64,000 nt of DNA, taken from Modestobacter caceresii (lineage in GTDB: Bacteria; Actinomycetota; Actinomycetes; Mycobacteriales; Geodermatophilaceae). Where the stretch lies: positions 1 through 64,000 of the forward strand of contig NZ_JPMX01000011.1 in NCBI RefSeq assembly GCF_000761485.1, written 5' to 3'. The notes under the pieces were generated by a model. That model ran no database searches. It worked only from the letters and a program-made list of their open reading frames with translations, and was not told the origin of the DNA. A program made the position numbers and the translations under genes. Positions 33,807-42,024 of the stretch are shown piece after piece. Each line of letters begins with the position of its first letter. Position 1 is the stretch's first letter.

Positions 33807-34382
33807 ATGACGACGACGACGAGGCGACGGGGCGTGTTCCTCCTGGTGGGTGCGGTGCTGGCCGCCGCGGTGGTGGCCGTGGCCCTCTCCGCAGGCAGGG
33901 CGGACCCCGCCCCGGCCGCGAGCCGGCCGACGGCCGCCGCCCCGACGGAGTCCGCACCCACGGCGTCCGCACCCACGGAGGACCCCGACCCGGCCGCGGG
34001 TGCGGACGCCGGCACGACACCAGTGGCGCCGATCAGTGCCACTCCGACCACCCCGGCGAGCAACGCGCCGGAGCTCACGACGGCCGTGGTCGGGCTGGCC
34101 TACGCCGACTGGGCCGTCGCCGAAGGCCGGGTGGAGGCCGCCGGGTTCGTCGCTGGTGTGATCGAGTCCGGTGGCACGTGCACCCTGGAGCTCGTCCGCG
34201 GCGCCGCGGAGGTCACCGGCACGAGCACCGGCGAGGCCGATGCGACGACGACCAACTGTGGCCTCATCACGATCCCCGGGGACGGGCTCGAGGCAGGGGA
34301 GTGGCAGGCCACGCTCTCGTACGAGTCGCAGACCACGCGCGGCTCCTCGGAGCCCATGCCGGTCGAGGTGCCGACCCGATGA
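33807..34382 (+). CDS. Secreted/anchored small hypothetical protein
   Basis: A 191-residue protein with an N-terminal signal-anchor (RRGVFLLVGAVLAAAVVAVALSA after TTTTRR), a low-complexity Ala/Pro/Thr linker (~30-85), and a ~100-residue C-terminal domain with two cysteines (GGTCTLEL and TTNCGLI) that may form a disulfide. The C-terminal part looks like a small Ig-like beta domain, ending VEVPTR. I recognise no family. Its stop overlaps the start of the next gene (ATGA), tying it to the large repeat protein. Confidence 0.75.
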   Translation: MTTTTRRRGVFLLVGAVLAAAVVAVALSAGRADPAPAASRPTAAAPTESAPTASAPTEDPDPAAGADAGTTPVAPISATPTTPASNAPELTTAVVGLAYADWAVAEGRVEAAGFVAGVIESGGTCTLELVRGAAEVTGTSTGEADATTTNCGLITIPGDGLEAGEWQATLSYESQTTRGSSEPMPVEVPTR

Positions 34383-36808
34383 GCAGGCTGGTGCGCCGGG
34401 TCGTGGTGGCGCTCGCCGTCCTGGTGACGGCAGGGTCACTGCTCACGCTGCAGGGGACGCGACCGGACGACCTGTGGCCGTTCGACCGGGTGGCGGACCT
34501 GAGCCAGTTCGACGCGGGCAACATCATCAGCGACGAGGTCTTCTTCGCCGGCTACGCGATGTCGGCGGGGGACGTGCAGACCTTCCTCAACGCCAAGGTC
34601 GGGGACTGCAAGCCGGGAGCCGATGGCTCGCCGTGCCTGAAGGACTACCGGCAGGACACGAACAACCGGCCGGCGGACGTCTACTGCAACGGCTACGCCG
34701 GCGCGCCCGGGGAGTCGGCGGCGACGATCATCGCCAAGACGGCGATCTCCTGCAGCATCAACCCCAAGGTGCTGCTCGTCATGCTGCAGAAGGAGCAGGG
34801 GCTGGTGCTCGGCTCCGGCTCGGGCCTCACCGCCACCCGTTACAAGAAGGCCATGGGCTTCGCCTGCCCGGACACGGCCCCGTGCGACGAGGCCTACTTC
34901 GGCTTCCACAACCAGGTGTACAGCGCCGCGCGGCAGTACCAGCGGTACACGGCGAACGCCGCCAACTACGCCTACCGAGCCGGTCGGACGGTGAACGTGC
35001 TGTGGAGCCCGAACACCAACTGCGGATCCGGTCCGGTCACCATCGCCAACCAGGCGACGGCGAACCTCTACATCTACACCCCGTACCAGCCCAACGCTGC
35101 CGCGCTGCGTGCCGGGTACGGCACCGGCGACGGCTGCTCCGCCTACGGCAACCGCAACTTCTGGCTGTACTTCACCGACTGGTTCGGGTCCACCCAGAGT
35201 GACGCGATCGCCGCCGCGACCCCCAAGGGGATCGCCGACACCCTCTCGCTCACGGCCACGGGCTTCACCGCCAAGGGGTGGGCCTTCGACCCGGACGCAC
35301 CCCACTCGCCGGTCACGGTGCGCGCGACGGTGGACGGCGCGACGGTGGCCTCGACCTCGGCCGGTGGATCACGCCCGGACGTGGGCTCGGTGCACGGCGT
35401 GGGGCCGAACCACGGGTTCGAGGTGTCCGGGCTGCTCAGCTACGGCACCCACCAGGTCTGCCTGATCGCGGACAACCTCGCCGGTCAGGGGATGAACTTC
35501 CAGTTCGGTTGCCGTCCGGTCACCTTCACCGACCGCGCTCCGGAGATGTCCCTGGACGTCCTGGCCGAGCAGCCCGACGGCTCGGTCCTGCTGTCGGGGT
35601 GGGTCTACGACCCCGACGGGAACCCGCCTCAGGTCCACGTCTACACGAACGGGCGCGGCGTGGCCCACACCCCGAACGTCCCCCGGCCGGACGTCCAGGC
35701 CGCGTTCCCGGCGGCGGGACCGGCCGCCGGGTTCCGGATCACCGTGGGTCCGCTCTCGGGCAAGACGGACCTGTGCGTCTTCGCCGTGGACGGCGTCGCC
35801 CCGGGGAACAACCGCATCGCCGCCTGCCGGGACTACGCCTATCGCGCACCCGTCGGGTCGGTCGACTCCATCGCCGAGACCGTGGACGGGAAGATCCGCA
35901 TCCAGGGGTGGGCGCTGGACGAGAGCATGCCCGAGGCGCCGATCCAGGTGCACGCCTACGTCAACGGACGGGGGGTGGCCATCGACGCCACCGGGACGCG
36001 GGAGGACATCGGTCGGGCGTACCCGGGAGCGGGGAAGGCGCACGGCTTCGACGCGACGCTCCCCTCGTCCCCGGGACGCAACCAGATCTGCGTGTTCGGG
36101 ATCAACATCGGTGTCGCCGGGACCAACCCGGTGATCGGTTGCACCGCGACCGACCTGCAGTACAAGGCGCCGCAAGGTGTGGTGGACGCCGTTGCCCCGG
36201 TGGGTGACGGGCGGGTCCGCGTCGGGGGCTGGGTCTTCGACCCCAGCGTCCCGACCGCGCCGGCGAACGTCCACATCTACGTCGACGGCCGCTACCACGG
36301 TGCGTTCACGGCCGACGGGCACCGGCCGGACATCGCCGCAGCGTTCCCCGGGGTCGGGGCAGCGCACGGCTTCAACACGTACCTCGACATCGGTACGGGG
36401 CGGCACAAGGTCTGCACCTTCGCCATCAACCTCGGTCTCGCCGGGACCAACCCCCTCCTCGACTGCTCCGAGGTGACGGTCACCGACCGCATGCCCATGG
36501 GATCGGTGGACTCCGTCGCGGTCGGCGCGCCCGGTGAGGTCGCGATCCAGGGTTGGACGTTCGATCCGGACGCGCCGACCCAGACCGTGCAGGTGCGGGT
36601 GGCCATCGACGGCGTCGACCAGGGGGTGTTCCCCGCCGCTGGCTCCCGCCCGGACGTGGGACGGGTGCACCCCGAGGCCGGGGCTGCGCACGGGTTCGCG
36701 ATCAGGCTGCCGCTGGCAGCCGGCCCGCACGAGGTCTGTGTCTCCGCACACTCCACCGGGGTGGGCGGGACGCCCACGGTCCTCCGGTGCGTCCGGTTGA
36801 CCGCCTGA
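34379..36808 (+). CDS. Secreted lysozyme-like/hemagglutinin-type protein with five C-terminal repeats
   Basis: An 809-residue exported protein: N-terminal hydrophobic segment (VRRVVVALAVLVTAGSLLTL), a ~230-residue domain (about 40-275), then five ~105-residue repeats from ~284. The N-terminal domain has SAGDVQTFLNAKV, SINPKVLLVMLQKEQGLV and eight or so Cys. The Glu in LQKEQGL sits as in lytic transglycosylase/lysozyme folds, so a glycan hydrolase is possible. Such proteins are often labelled hemagglutinin without evidence. The repeat array matches that of the amidase one-to-one. It is coupled to the preceding gene by a 4-bp overlap and followed by a terminator hairpin. Confidence 0.75.
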   Translation: MSRLVRRVVVALAVLVTAGSLLTLQGTRPDDLWPFDRVADLSQFDAGNIISDEVFFAGYAMSAGDVQTFLNAKVGDCKPGADGSPCLKDYRQDTNNRPADVYCNGYAGAPGESAATIIAKTAISCSINPKVLLVMLQKEQGLVLGSGSGLTATRYKKAMGFACPDTAPCDEAYFGFHNQVYSAARQYQRYTANAANYAYRAGRTVNVLWSPNTNCGSGPVTIANQATANLYIYTPYQPNAAALRAGYGTGDGCSAYGNRNFWLYFTDWFGSTQSDAIAAATPKGIADTLSLTATGFTAKGWAFDPDAPHSPVTVRATVDGATVASTSAGGSRPDVGSVHGVGPNHGFEVSGLLSYGTHQVCLIADNLAGQGMNFQFGCRPVTFTDRAPEMSLDVLAEQPDGSVLLSGWVYDPDGNPPQVHVYTNGRGVAHTPNVPRPDVQAAFPAAGPAAGFRITVGPLSGKTDLCVFAVDGVAPGNNRIAACRDYAYRAPVGSVDSIAETVDGKIRIQGWALDESMPEAPIQVHAYVNGRGVAIDATGTREDIGRAYPGAGKAHGFDATLPSSPGRNQICVFGINIGVAGTNPVIGCTATDLQYKAPQGVVDAVAPVGDGRVRVGGWVFDPSVPTAPANVHIYVDGRYHGAFTADGHRPDIAAAFPGVGAAHGFNTYLDIGTGRHKVCTFAINLGLAGTNPLLDCSEVTVTDRMPMGSVDSVAVGAPGEVAIQGWTFDPDAPTQTVQVRVAIDGVDQGVFPAAGSRPDVGRVHPEAGAAHGFAIRLPLAAGPHEVCVSAHSTGVGGTPTVLRCVRLTA

Positions 36809-36884
36809 CGCGCGAGCTGCGCGCCGGAGGACCTGGCTCACGCCGGGGAGGTCCGCCCGGCTCGTCCTGATCGTGCAGGTGCCC

Positions 36885-36921
36885 GATGCCCGCTCCCCGC
36901 CGTCGGCGGGGGGCGGGCATC
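36885..36921 (+). terminator. Terminator after the repeat-protein operon
   Basis: A 17-bp stem with one T-G wobble and a 3-base loop (GATGCCCGCTCCCCGCC gtc, then its partner), 77 bases after the 36808 stop. Confidence 0.75.
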
Positions 36922-37204
36922 GCGCTTCCCGGGACCCGCCCCTCCTGCTCGTCCCCGACGGTCAGGCGCAGCAGACCGCGGTCCGGGCCGGGGTGGGCCC
37001 TGGTTCCACCGGGCCGGCGCTGAGAGCGCCGGGCGGCGGGCCGGCGCCCTGGTGCCGGGGAACACCTCCGGGGAACACCTCCGTGACCCACCGCCGGCGG
37101 TGCCCTGGTCGCCAGGCTGCACACGAGGCTGACGACGGGCTCAACGCTGCGGACCGACGCCGCACGGGGGACGCCCGGTCCTGCACGGCGGTCCGGAACG
37201 CGAA

Positions 37205-37249
37205 GAGACCTCCGCGGAACACCCGTGCTGGGTGCTCCGCGGAGGTCTC
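37205..37249. terminator. Terminator hairpin before the convergent membrane-protein gene
   Basis: Twenty-base arms (GAGACCTCCGCGGAACACCC and partner) with one A-C mismatch and a 5-base loop. It lies 64 bases past the end of the minus-strand gene 37313-38746, and plus-strand transcripts could also stop here. Confidence 0.75.
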
Positions 37250-37312
37250 CGCAGGGGACAGGCGTCCGATCTCCGTCGCTGGCGGACAGGGCTCAGGACC
37301 CTGCCGTCGGCG

Positions 37313-38746
37313 TCAGGTGAGCATCGTGTGGGCCATCCCGGCGGCCGACGCGACGGCCACGGCAGCGAAGGCCACGCGAGCCGGCTTGGGGCGGATCATC
37401 GTCAGCCCGATGGCGAGCGCGGCCGGGACGAGCGACAGGCCGTACCGGGAGGTGATCAGGACGAAGATGTTGACCGCTTCGTAGTTCACGATGATCAGCA
37501 GCATCGGGACGAACAGCGCCGTGCCGCCCAGGGCGAACGCCAGCGCGCGGACCTGGCTGCCCCGTGCGGCCATCACGGCGCCGAGGATCGTCAGGGTGAT
37601 CAACCCGTAGTCGGTCAGCACCGCGACGAGCCGGGCCGTGTCCCCGGTCAGGGTCGTGTCGTAGAACTCCGGGTTGATCGGCGTGAAGAACGCGTCCATG
37701 GAGCTGATCAGCCACATCGGCTCGAAACTGGGGGCGAAGAACGACTGGTTCTGCGGGACCAGCAGCGGGTCCATGGTCTGCAGCTGGGCCTGGACGACGG
37801 TCCAGGCCAGCCCCACGACGGCGGAGGTGACCCCGAGGGCGACGATGGCCAGCAGGGGCCTGCGGGACGGCAGCCACTCCCTCCAGGAACGGGGGTTCGT
37901 GCCCTGCCAGTGTCGGGCGAGCACGAACAACGCGACCGCGATGACCATCGTCACGTTGGTCGACTTGATGGCCACGGCGACGGCCGCGATCAGCACCAGC
38001 CACCGGAGTCCGAGCAGGCCCCGGTCCCATCTCAGCGCGGCCAGGGTCAGCGCCGCGCCGGCCGGCAGGGCCGTGACGTCGTTGTTGACGATGGTGAAGG
38101 TCTGCAGGATCACCGGCGAGGCGGCCAGGACCAGGATGCCGGCCGCGCCGACCCACTTGTGCACGCCCAGCTCACGGAAGAGCCGCCACGCGATCCCCAC
38201 GAACAGTGCCCACCACAGGACGGAGGAGAAGCGCATGACGTTGACCAGGTCGCCGTCGACGCCCAGTGCGCTGCCCGCGAGCGCGGCGACCGCCGGGGTG
38301 ACGTAGTAGAACGGCGCGTGGATGTAGGCGGTGTCGTAACCACCGCCGGGCATCCGGCTCAGGTCGTACGGACCTCCGCACGGCATGCCGAGGGGAGCCG
38401 CCGTGTCGATCCACCGGCAGGCCAGGATGTCCTGTCCCTCCTCGGTGAAGGTGTCCCCGGCTCCGACGGCGTTCCCGTCCAGCAGGTGCAGGACGTAGTC
38501 GATGTGCTGGATCTCGTCCACGGGCGACAGTGGGTTGTAGATCGCGATGTGGAGGACGAACAGGGCGGAGGTGACCACCAGCGCGCCCCACCAGGCGATC
38601 GAGTTCCTCGCGCGGGCGAGGAACCGGCCCCCGGTCCTGGCGGCGTGGGACCCGGTCGAGGTCGTCGAGCCGGGGCCGGTCCCTTCGGCGAGCACGTCGT
38701 GCTGGTGCCCCGCCTCGGCTCTGCCATCTATCTCAGTGCTCGTCAT
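37313..38746 (-). CDS. Multi-pass membrane protein, GT-C glycosyltransferase-like
   Basis: A 477-residue protein: ~45 polar N-terminal residues, then about ten to eleven membrane helices. The first external loop has PLSPVDEIQHIDYVLHLLDG, with an acidic motif as in GT-C enzymes, followed by AYIHAPFYYVTPAVAAL, a loop pattern common in DUF2142-like and related GT-C proteins. The ATG at 38746 is used; the open frame further upstream is non-coding. It is divergent from the WbdD-like gene. Likely substrate: a polyprenyl-phosphate sugar for the exported glycan (inference). Confidence 0.72.
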   Translation of the reverse strand: MTSTEIDGRAEAGHQHDVLAEGTGPGSTTSTGSHAARTGGRFLARARNSIAWWGALVVTSALFVLHIAIYNPLSPVDEIQHIDYVLHLLDGNAVGAGDTFTEEGQDILACRWIDTAAPLGMPCGGPYDLSRMPGGGYDTAYIHAPFYYVTPAVAALAGSALGVDGDLVNVMRFSSVLWWALFVGIAWRLFRELGVHKWVGAAGILVLAASPVILQTFTIVNNDVTALPAGAALTLAALRWDRGLLGLRWLVLIAAVAVAIKSTNVTMVIAVALFVLARHWQGTNPRSWREWLPSRRPLLAIVALGVTSAVVGLAWTVVQAQLQTMDPLLVPQNQSFFAPSFEPMWLISSMDAFFTPINPEFYDTTLTGDTARLVAVLTDYGLITLTILGAVMAARGSQVRALAFALGGTALFVPMLLIIVNYEAVNIFVLITSRYGLSLVPAALAIGLTMIRPKPARVAFAAVAVASAAGMAHTMLT

Positions 38747-39115
38747 GACCCTTTTCCATCGTCCGGCGGGGTGTGGCGCAGGGGCGCGGTCCGGCGTGCG
38801 CGCCGAGGCCGGCGGTGTCGCTGCGGCCCGGCGAATGTAATCAGCTCCGGCCGGGCATTTGGGGCCACGAGCCCGGGACCGTGCCGTCCGGCGCCACAGC
38901 AGTCTCGCGCGGCGCTGTGACCTCACGGGCCGCACCGGGTGCTGGCCACCGAGGTCCGGGTGCGCTTTCCTCAGGGTCTTGCCCCCGGGTCCTGCCTCGA
39001 CCGCCGGACGGTCGATGGCGCCAGAGCGGGTAGCCTGCTCGCCGTCGTCGCGGCTGTGTGCCACGTCCCGGTGAGTGACGCTTCCAAGCCCTCCTCCCTC
39101 AAGACAGAGGTCGCA
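38747..39115. other. Divergent promoter region
   Basis: 369 bases between start codons at 38746 (minus) and 39116 (plus). TAGCCT at 39031-39036 could be the -10 of the plus-strand gene, giving a leader of about 70 bases. TACATT on the minus strand (38834-38839) could serve the membrane-protein gene. No open frame looks coding. Confidence 0.5.
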
Positions 39116-41068
39116 ATGCCCCCCACCGTTCCCTCCGTAGCCGTCGAGACCGCCACGCCGATCCGGCAGGCACGTCCGGACGCGGTGTCGGGGAGCCCGA
39201 CGCTGCTCCGGGACGTCGGTTCCGGCTACCGGGACGGCGCCGAGGAGGCGCTGCTGGAGCTGGTGCGCGGCAGCGAGGACCGTGGGTCCCTCAACGAGGA
39301 GCTCCACTCCCGGGCGGGCGGCTGGGCCGAGCGCTACCACCTGGACCGCCAGCGGGCGAACGTGCTGCGGGCGTTCGAGGTCGGGTCGGCCACCCGGGTG
39401 CTCGAGGTGGGTGCCGGGTGCGGCGCCATGAGCCGTTACCTGGCCGAGGAGTGCGCCGTCGTGGACGCCCTCGAGCCGGTGCCGGCGCGCGCGGCCGTGG
39501 CCGCCGCGCGGCTGGCCGACCGCCCCGGGGCCCGGGTCTTCACCGGTGAGCTCGCGGACCTGCCGGACGAGCCCTCCTACGACCTGGTGGTCGTCATCGG
39601 CGTGCTGGAGTACGTGGGCGGCGGAACGGCCGAGGAGGCCCCCTACCTGGCGTTCCTCGACGAGATCCGTCGCCGGCTGCTGCCCGGAGGGCGGCTGCTG
39701 CTGGCCATCGAGAACAAGCTCGGTGTCAAGTACCTGGCAGGTTCACCCGAGGACCACAGCGACCGGGCCTACGACTCGCTGGAGGACTACCCGGTCGGCT
39801 CCCCGGCGCGGACCTTCGACCGGGCGGCGCTGGGCAGCCTGTTCCAGCGCGCCGGCATGGACCCCACCTTCTTCAGTGCGTTCCCCGACTACAAGCTCAC
39901 CCGCGCCGTGATCGCCGACGAGCTCATGGTCCACCCCTCGGGGCTGGCCGGTCGCCTGCCGCGTTTCCCGAGCCCCGACTGGCAGACCGCCCGGGACTTC
40001 GGCCCGAGCGAGGAGCTGCTGTGGCGCACCCTGGTCTCGGCCGGCCAGGGCAAGGAGCACGGCAACTCGTTCGTCGTCGTCGGCACCCCTGACGGCAGCC
40101 AGCAGGACCTCTGGCCGACCGACCGGCGGGCCGCCTTCTACACGACGGAGCGGCGTCCCGGGCGGGCCACCGAGAGCGTCGTCCGTCAGGACGGGACGGG
40201 CCTGGTGCTCGAGCGCAGCGTGCTCGGGGACCGACGCGAATCGGCTGGACCTGCGCACCGCGTCAACTCCGGCCCGATCCTGCCCGGCAGCTCGCTCGTC
40301 GACGAGATCGCCAAGGGCGACGTGGAGTTCACCCGCCGTGCGCTGACCGAGTGGCGCGAGCTGGTGGAGGCCTCGGCCGCGGAGCCCGACGGGGTGGCCG
40401 TCGACCTCGTCCCGCACAACCTGCTGGTCGACGAGGACGGCGGGCTGGTCCACATCGACGACGAGTGGCGCAGCACGGAGTGGACTGTCGACGACGTCGT
40501 CGCACGAGGCCTCATCTGGTTGTGCGAGCGGCTGTCCACCGTGCCGACCCCGTGGCAGACCCGGCCGTCCCGGCGGGCCCTGCTGGACGAGTTGGGCGCG
40601 CTGGTCGACGTGCACCTCGACGACGAGCGGCTGTCCCGGACCCTGCACCGCGAGGCCGTGCTGCAGACCGAGCTCCTGCGCTGTGGCCGCGACGACGAGG
40701 CCTTCGCAGCGGAGGTCGAGCGCACCGAGGGTGAGCTCAAGGGGCTGCTGGACCACCCCATGTCACCGCTGCGCCCCAAGCTCGGCCCGCTCATCGCCGA
40801 GCGGGACCAGGCGCGGGCCGAGGTGGCGCAGCTGCGTTCGGAGGCCGAGCAGGCCCGGCAGCTCGAGGCGCAGCTGCACGACGAGGTGGCGCGCACCCAT
40901 GCCGCGCTCGAGGTGACGGTGCAGGAGCTGACCGGGATCAAGGAGTCGGGCGGGTACCGCGCCCTGTCTCGTGGCCGGGTCGTCGCCGGCCGGGTGGTGC
41001 CCCGTGGCTCGGTCCGGCGCTCGGTCCTCGGCGGTGTCCTGGACGCCGTCCGCCGCCGGGTCCGGTGA
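39116..41068 (+). CDS. WbdD-like methyltransferase/kinase-like protein with C-terminal coiled coil
   Basis: A 650-residue protein with three parts. Residues ~70-290 are a class I SAM methyltransferase: VLEVGAGCGAMSRYL at 95-109, YDLVVVIGVLEYV near 155, LLPGGRLLLAIEN near 185. Residues ~330-540 look like a protein-kinase/APH fold: beta strands SVVRQDGTGLVLERS, a catalytic-loop-like DLVPHN at 430-435, and a metal-site-like HIDDEW at 446-451. Residues ~555-610 form a coiled coil (ERDQARAEVAQLRSEAEQAR...), ending in a basic amphipathic tail. This is the architecture of E. coli WbdD, which methylates/phosphorylates the O-antigen end and sets its length. ATG 39116 has AGAGG upstream. The ABC exporter follows. 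The kinase part is inferred. Confidence 0.72.
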   Translation: MPPTVPSVAVETATPIRQARPDAVSGSPTLLRDVGSGYRDGAEEALLELVRGSEDRGSLNEELHSRAGGWAERYHLDRQRANVLRAFEVGSATRVLEVGAGCGAMSRYLAEECAVVDALEPVPARAAVAAARLADRPGARVFTGELADLPDEPSYDLVVVIGVLEYVGGGTAEEAPYLAFLDEIRRRLLPGGRLLLAIENKLGVKYLAGSPEDHSDRAYDSLEDYPVGSPARTFDRAALGSLFQRAGMDPTFFSAFPDYKLTRAVIADELMVHPSGLAGRLPRFPSPDWQTARDFGPSEELLWRTLVSAGQGKEHGNSFVVVGTPDGSQQDLWPTDRRAAFYTTERRPGRATESVVRQDGTGLVLERSVLGDRRESAGPAHRVNSGPILPGSSLVDEIAKGDVEFTRRALTEWRELVEASAAEPDGVAVDLVPHNLLVDEDGGLVHIDDEWRSTEWTVDDVVARGLIWLCERLSTVPTPWQTRPSRRALLDELGALVDVHLDDERLSRTLHREAVLQTELLRCGRDDEAFAAEVERTEGELKGLLDHPMSPLRPKLGPLIAERDQARAEVAQLRSEAEQARQLEAQLHDEVARTHAALEVTVQELTGIKESGGYRALSRGRVVAGRVVPRGSVRRSVLGGVLDAVRRRVR

Positions 41069-41158
41069 CCCCTGGGGCCGGCCGTGACCACCGGGGTCAC
41101 TGGGACGGCTCCCCTCGGCGCGTCGCTCGAGACGGCCGTTCCGCCAGGTACTGAGAGG

Positions 41159-41194
41159 TAAGGTTCCGTCACGATGCGAGAACAACAGTCATGA
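41159..41194 (+). promoter_or_regulatory. Possible promoter and six-codon leader ORF coupled to wzm
   Basis: TAAGGT at 41159-41164 lies nine bases before an ATG at 41174. That ATG opens a six-codon frame (MREQQS) whose TGA at 41192-41194 overlaps the wzm ATG at 41191 (ATGA). wzm itself has no ribosome-binding site, so coupling through this tiny frame would explain its initiation. Confidence 0.4.
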
Positions 41195-42024
41195 GCGTCG
41201 TGAGTGACCTCAAGGACTCCCGAGGGCTCCTGGTCAACCTGACCCTCCGCGAGGTCCGGGGCAAGTACAAGCGCACCCTGCTCGGTCAGGGGTGGTCGCT
41301 GCTCAACCCGATCGCGACCCTGCTGATCTACACCCTGGTCTTCGGGTTCGTGCTCCGCGTGCCGGTGCCCGTGGGCGAGGACAGCGGCCTGCAGGTGTTC
41401 GTCCTCTTCCTGGCCTGTGCCCTGCTGCCGTGGAACTTCTTCAACAACGCGGTGAGCAGTGGCATGGGCTCGCTCATCGCCAACGCCAACCTGCTGCGCA
41501 AGGTCTTCTTCTGGCGGCCGACGCTGGTGGTCGCGACGGTCCTGTCGTTGAACGTCACCTTCGCCATCGAGCTGGGCGTGCTGGTGGTGCTGCTGCTGGT
41601 CTTCGGCAGCATGCCGCTGCCGTGGATCCCGTTGCTGGTCGTCGTCGTCGTCCTGCTGACGGCCTTCGCCCTCGGCATCGCGCTGCTGCTGTCGATCGCC
41701 AACGTCTACTTCCGGGACACCCAGCACTTCGTCACCATCGGCATGCAGCTGTGGTTCTACGCGACGCCGATCGTCTACCCGTACCAGCTCATCCAGGACC
41801 AGGCCGCCCGCATGCGGGCGGCCGGGAACGACTTCCCGCTGGAGACGATCTACCGCCTCAACCCGCTGGAGCGGTTCGTGAGCGTCTTCCGGGCCATGCT
41901 CTACGACAACGTCATGCCGTACTGGGGAGACCTGCTCTTCTGCCTCGTGGCGGCAGTCGGCTCCCTGGTGATCGGCATCGTGGTGTTCAACCGGAGTCAG
42001 CACCGCCTCGTGGAGGAACTGTGA
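41191..42024 (+). CDS. wzm: ABC-2 polysaccharide export permease (Wzm)
   Basis: Membrane half of an ABC exporter of lipid-linked polysaccharide. The 277 residues show the amphipathic start LLVNLTLREVRGKYKRTLLGQGWSLLNP, typical of Wzm/TagG/RfbA permeases, then six membrane helices, with VYFRDTQHFVTIGMQLWFYATPIVYP before the last pair. The stop overlaps wzt by four bases (GTGA). M. tuberculosis has a related Wzm for galactan export. The upstream chain-terminator-like gene and the Wzt C-terminal domain point to an O9a-like export mode. Confidence 0.93.
   Translation: MSVVSDLKDSRGLLVNLTLREVRGKYKRTLLGQGWSLLNPIATLLIYTLVFGFVLRVPVPVGEDSGLQVFVLFLACALLPWNFFNNAVSSGMGSLIANANLLRKVFFWRPTLVVATVLSLNVTFAIELGVLVVLLLVFGSMPLPWIPLLVVVVVLLTAFALGIALLLSIANVYFRDTQHFVTIGMQLWFYATPIVYPYQLIQDQAARMRAAGNDFPLETIYRLNPLERFVSVFRAMLYDNVMPYWGDLLFCLVAAVGSLVIGIVVFNRSQHRLVEEL

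Larger units (their letters stand above)
36809..37312. other. Long intergenic region between convergent genes
   Basis: 504 bases with no credible gene. It holds two strong hairpins (36885-36921 and 37205-37249, listed separately) and a 13-bp tandem duplication (CCGGGGAACACCT at 37055-37067 and 37068-37080). Confidence 0.7.

Noticed and set aside
36838-37222. Small genes in the 36.8-37.3 kb gap
   Set aside because: Several short frames exist on both strands but none has a ribosome-binding site or recognisable product, and two terminator hairpins run through them.
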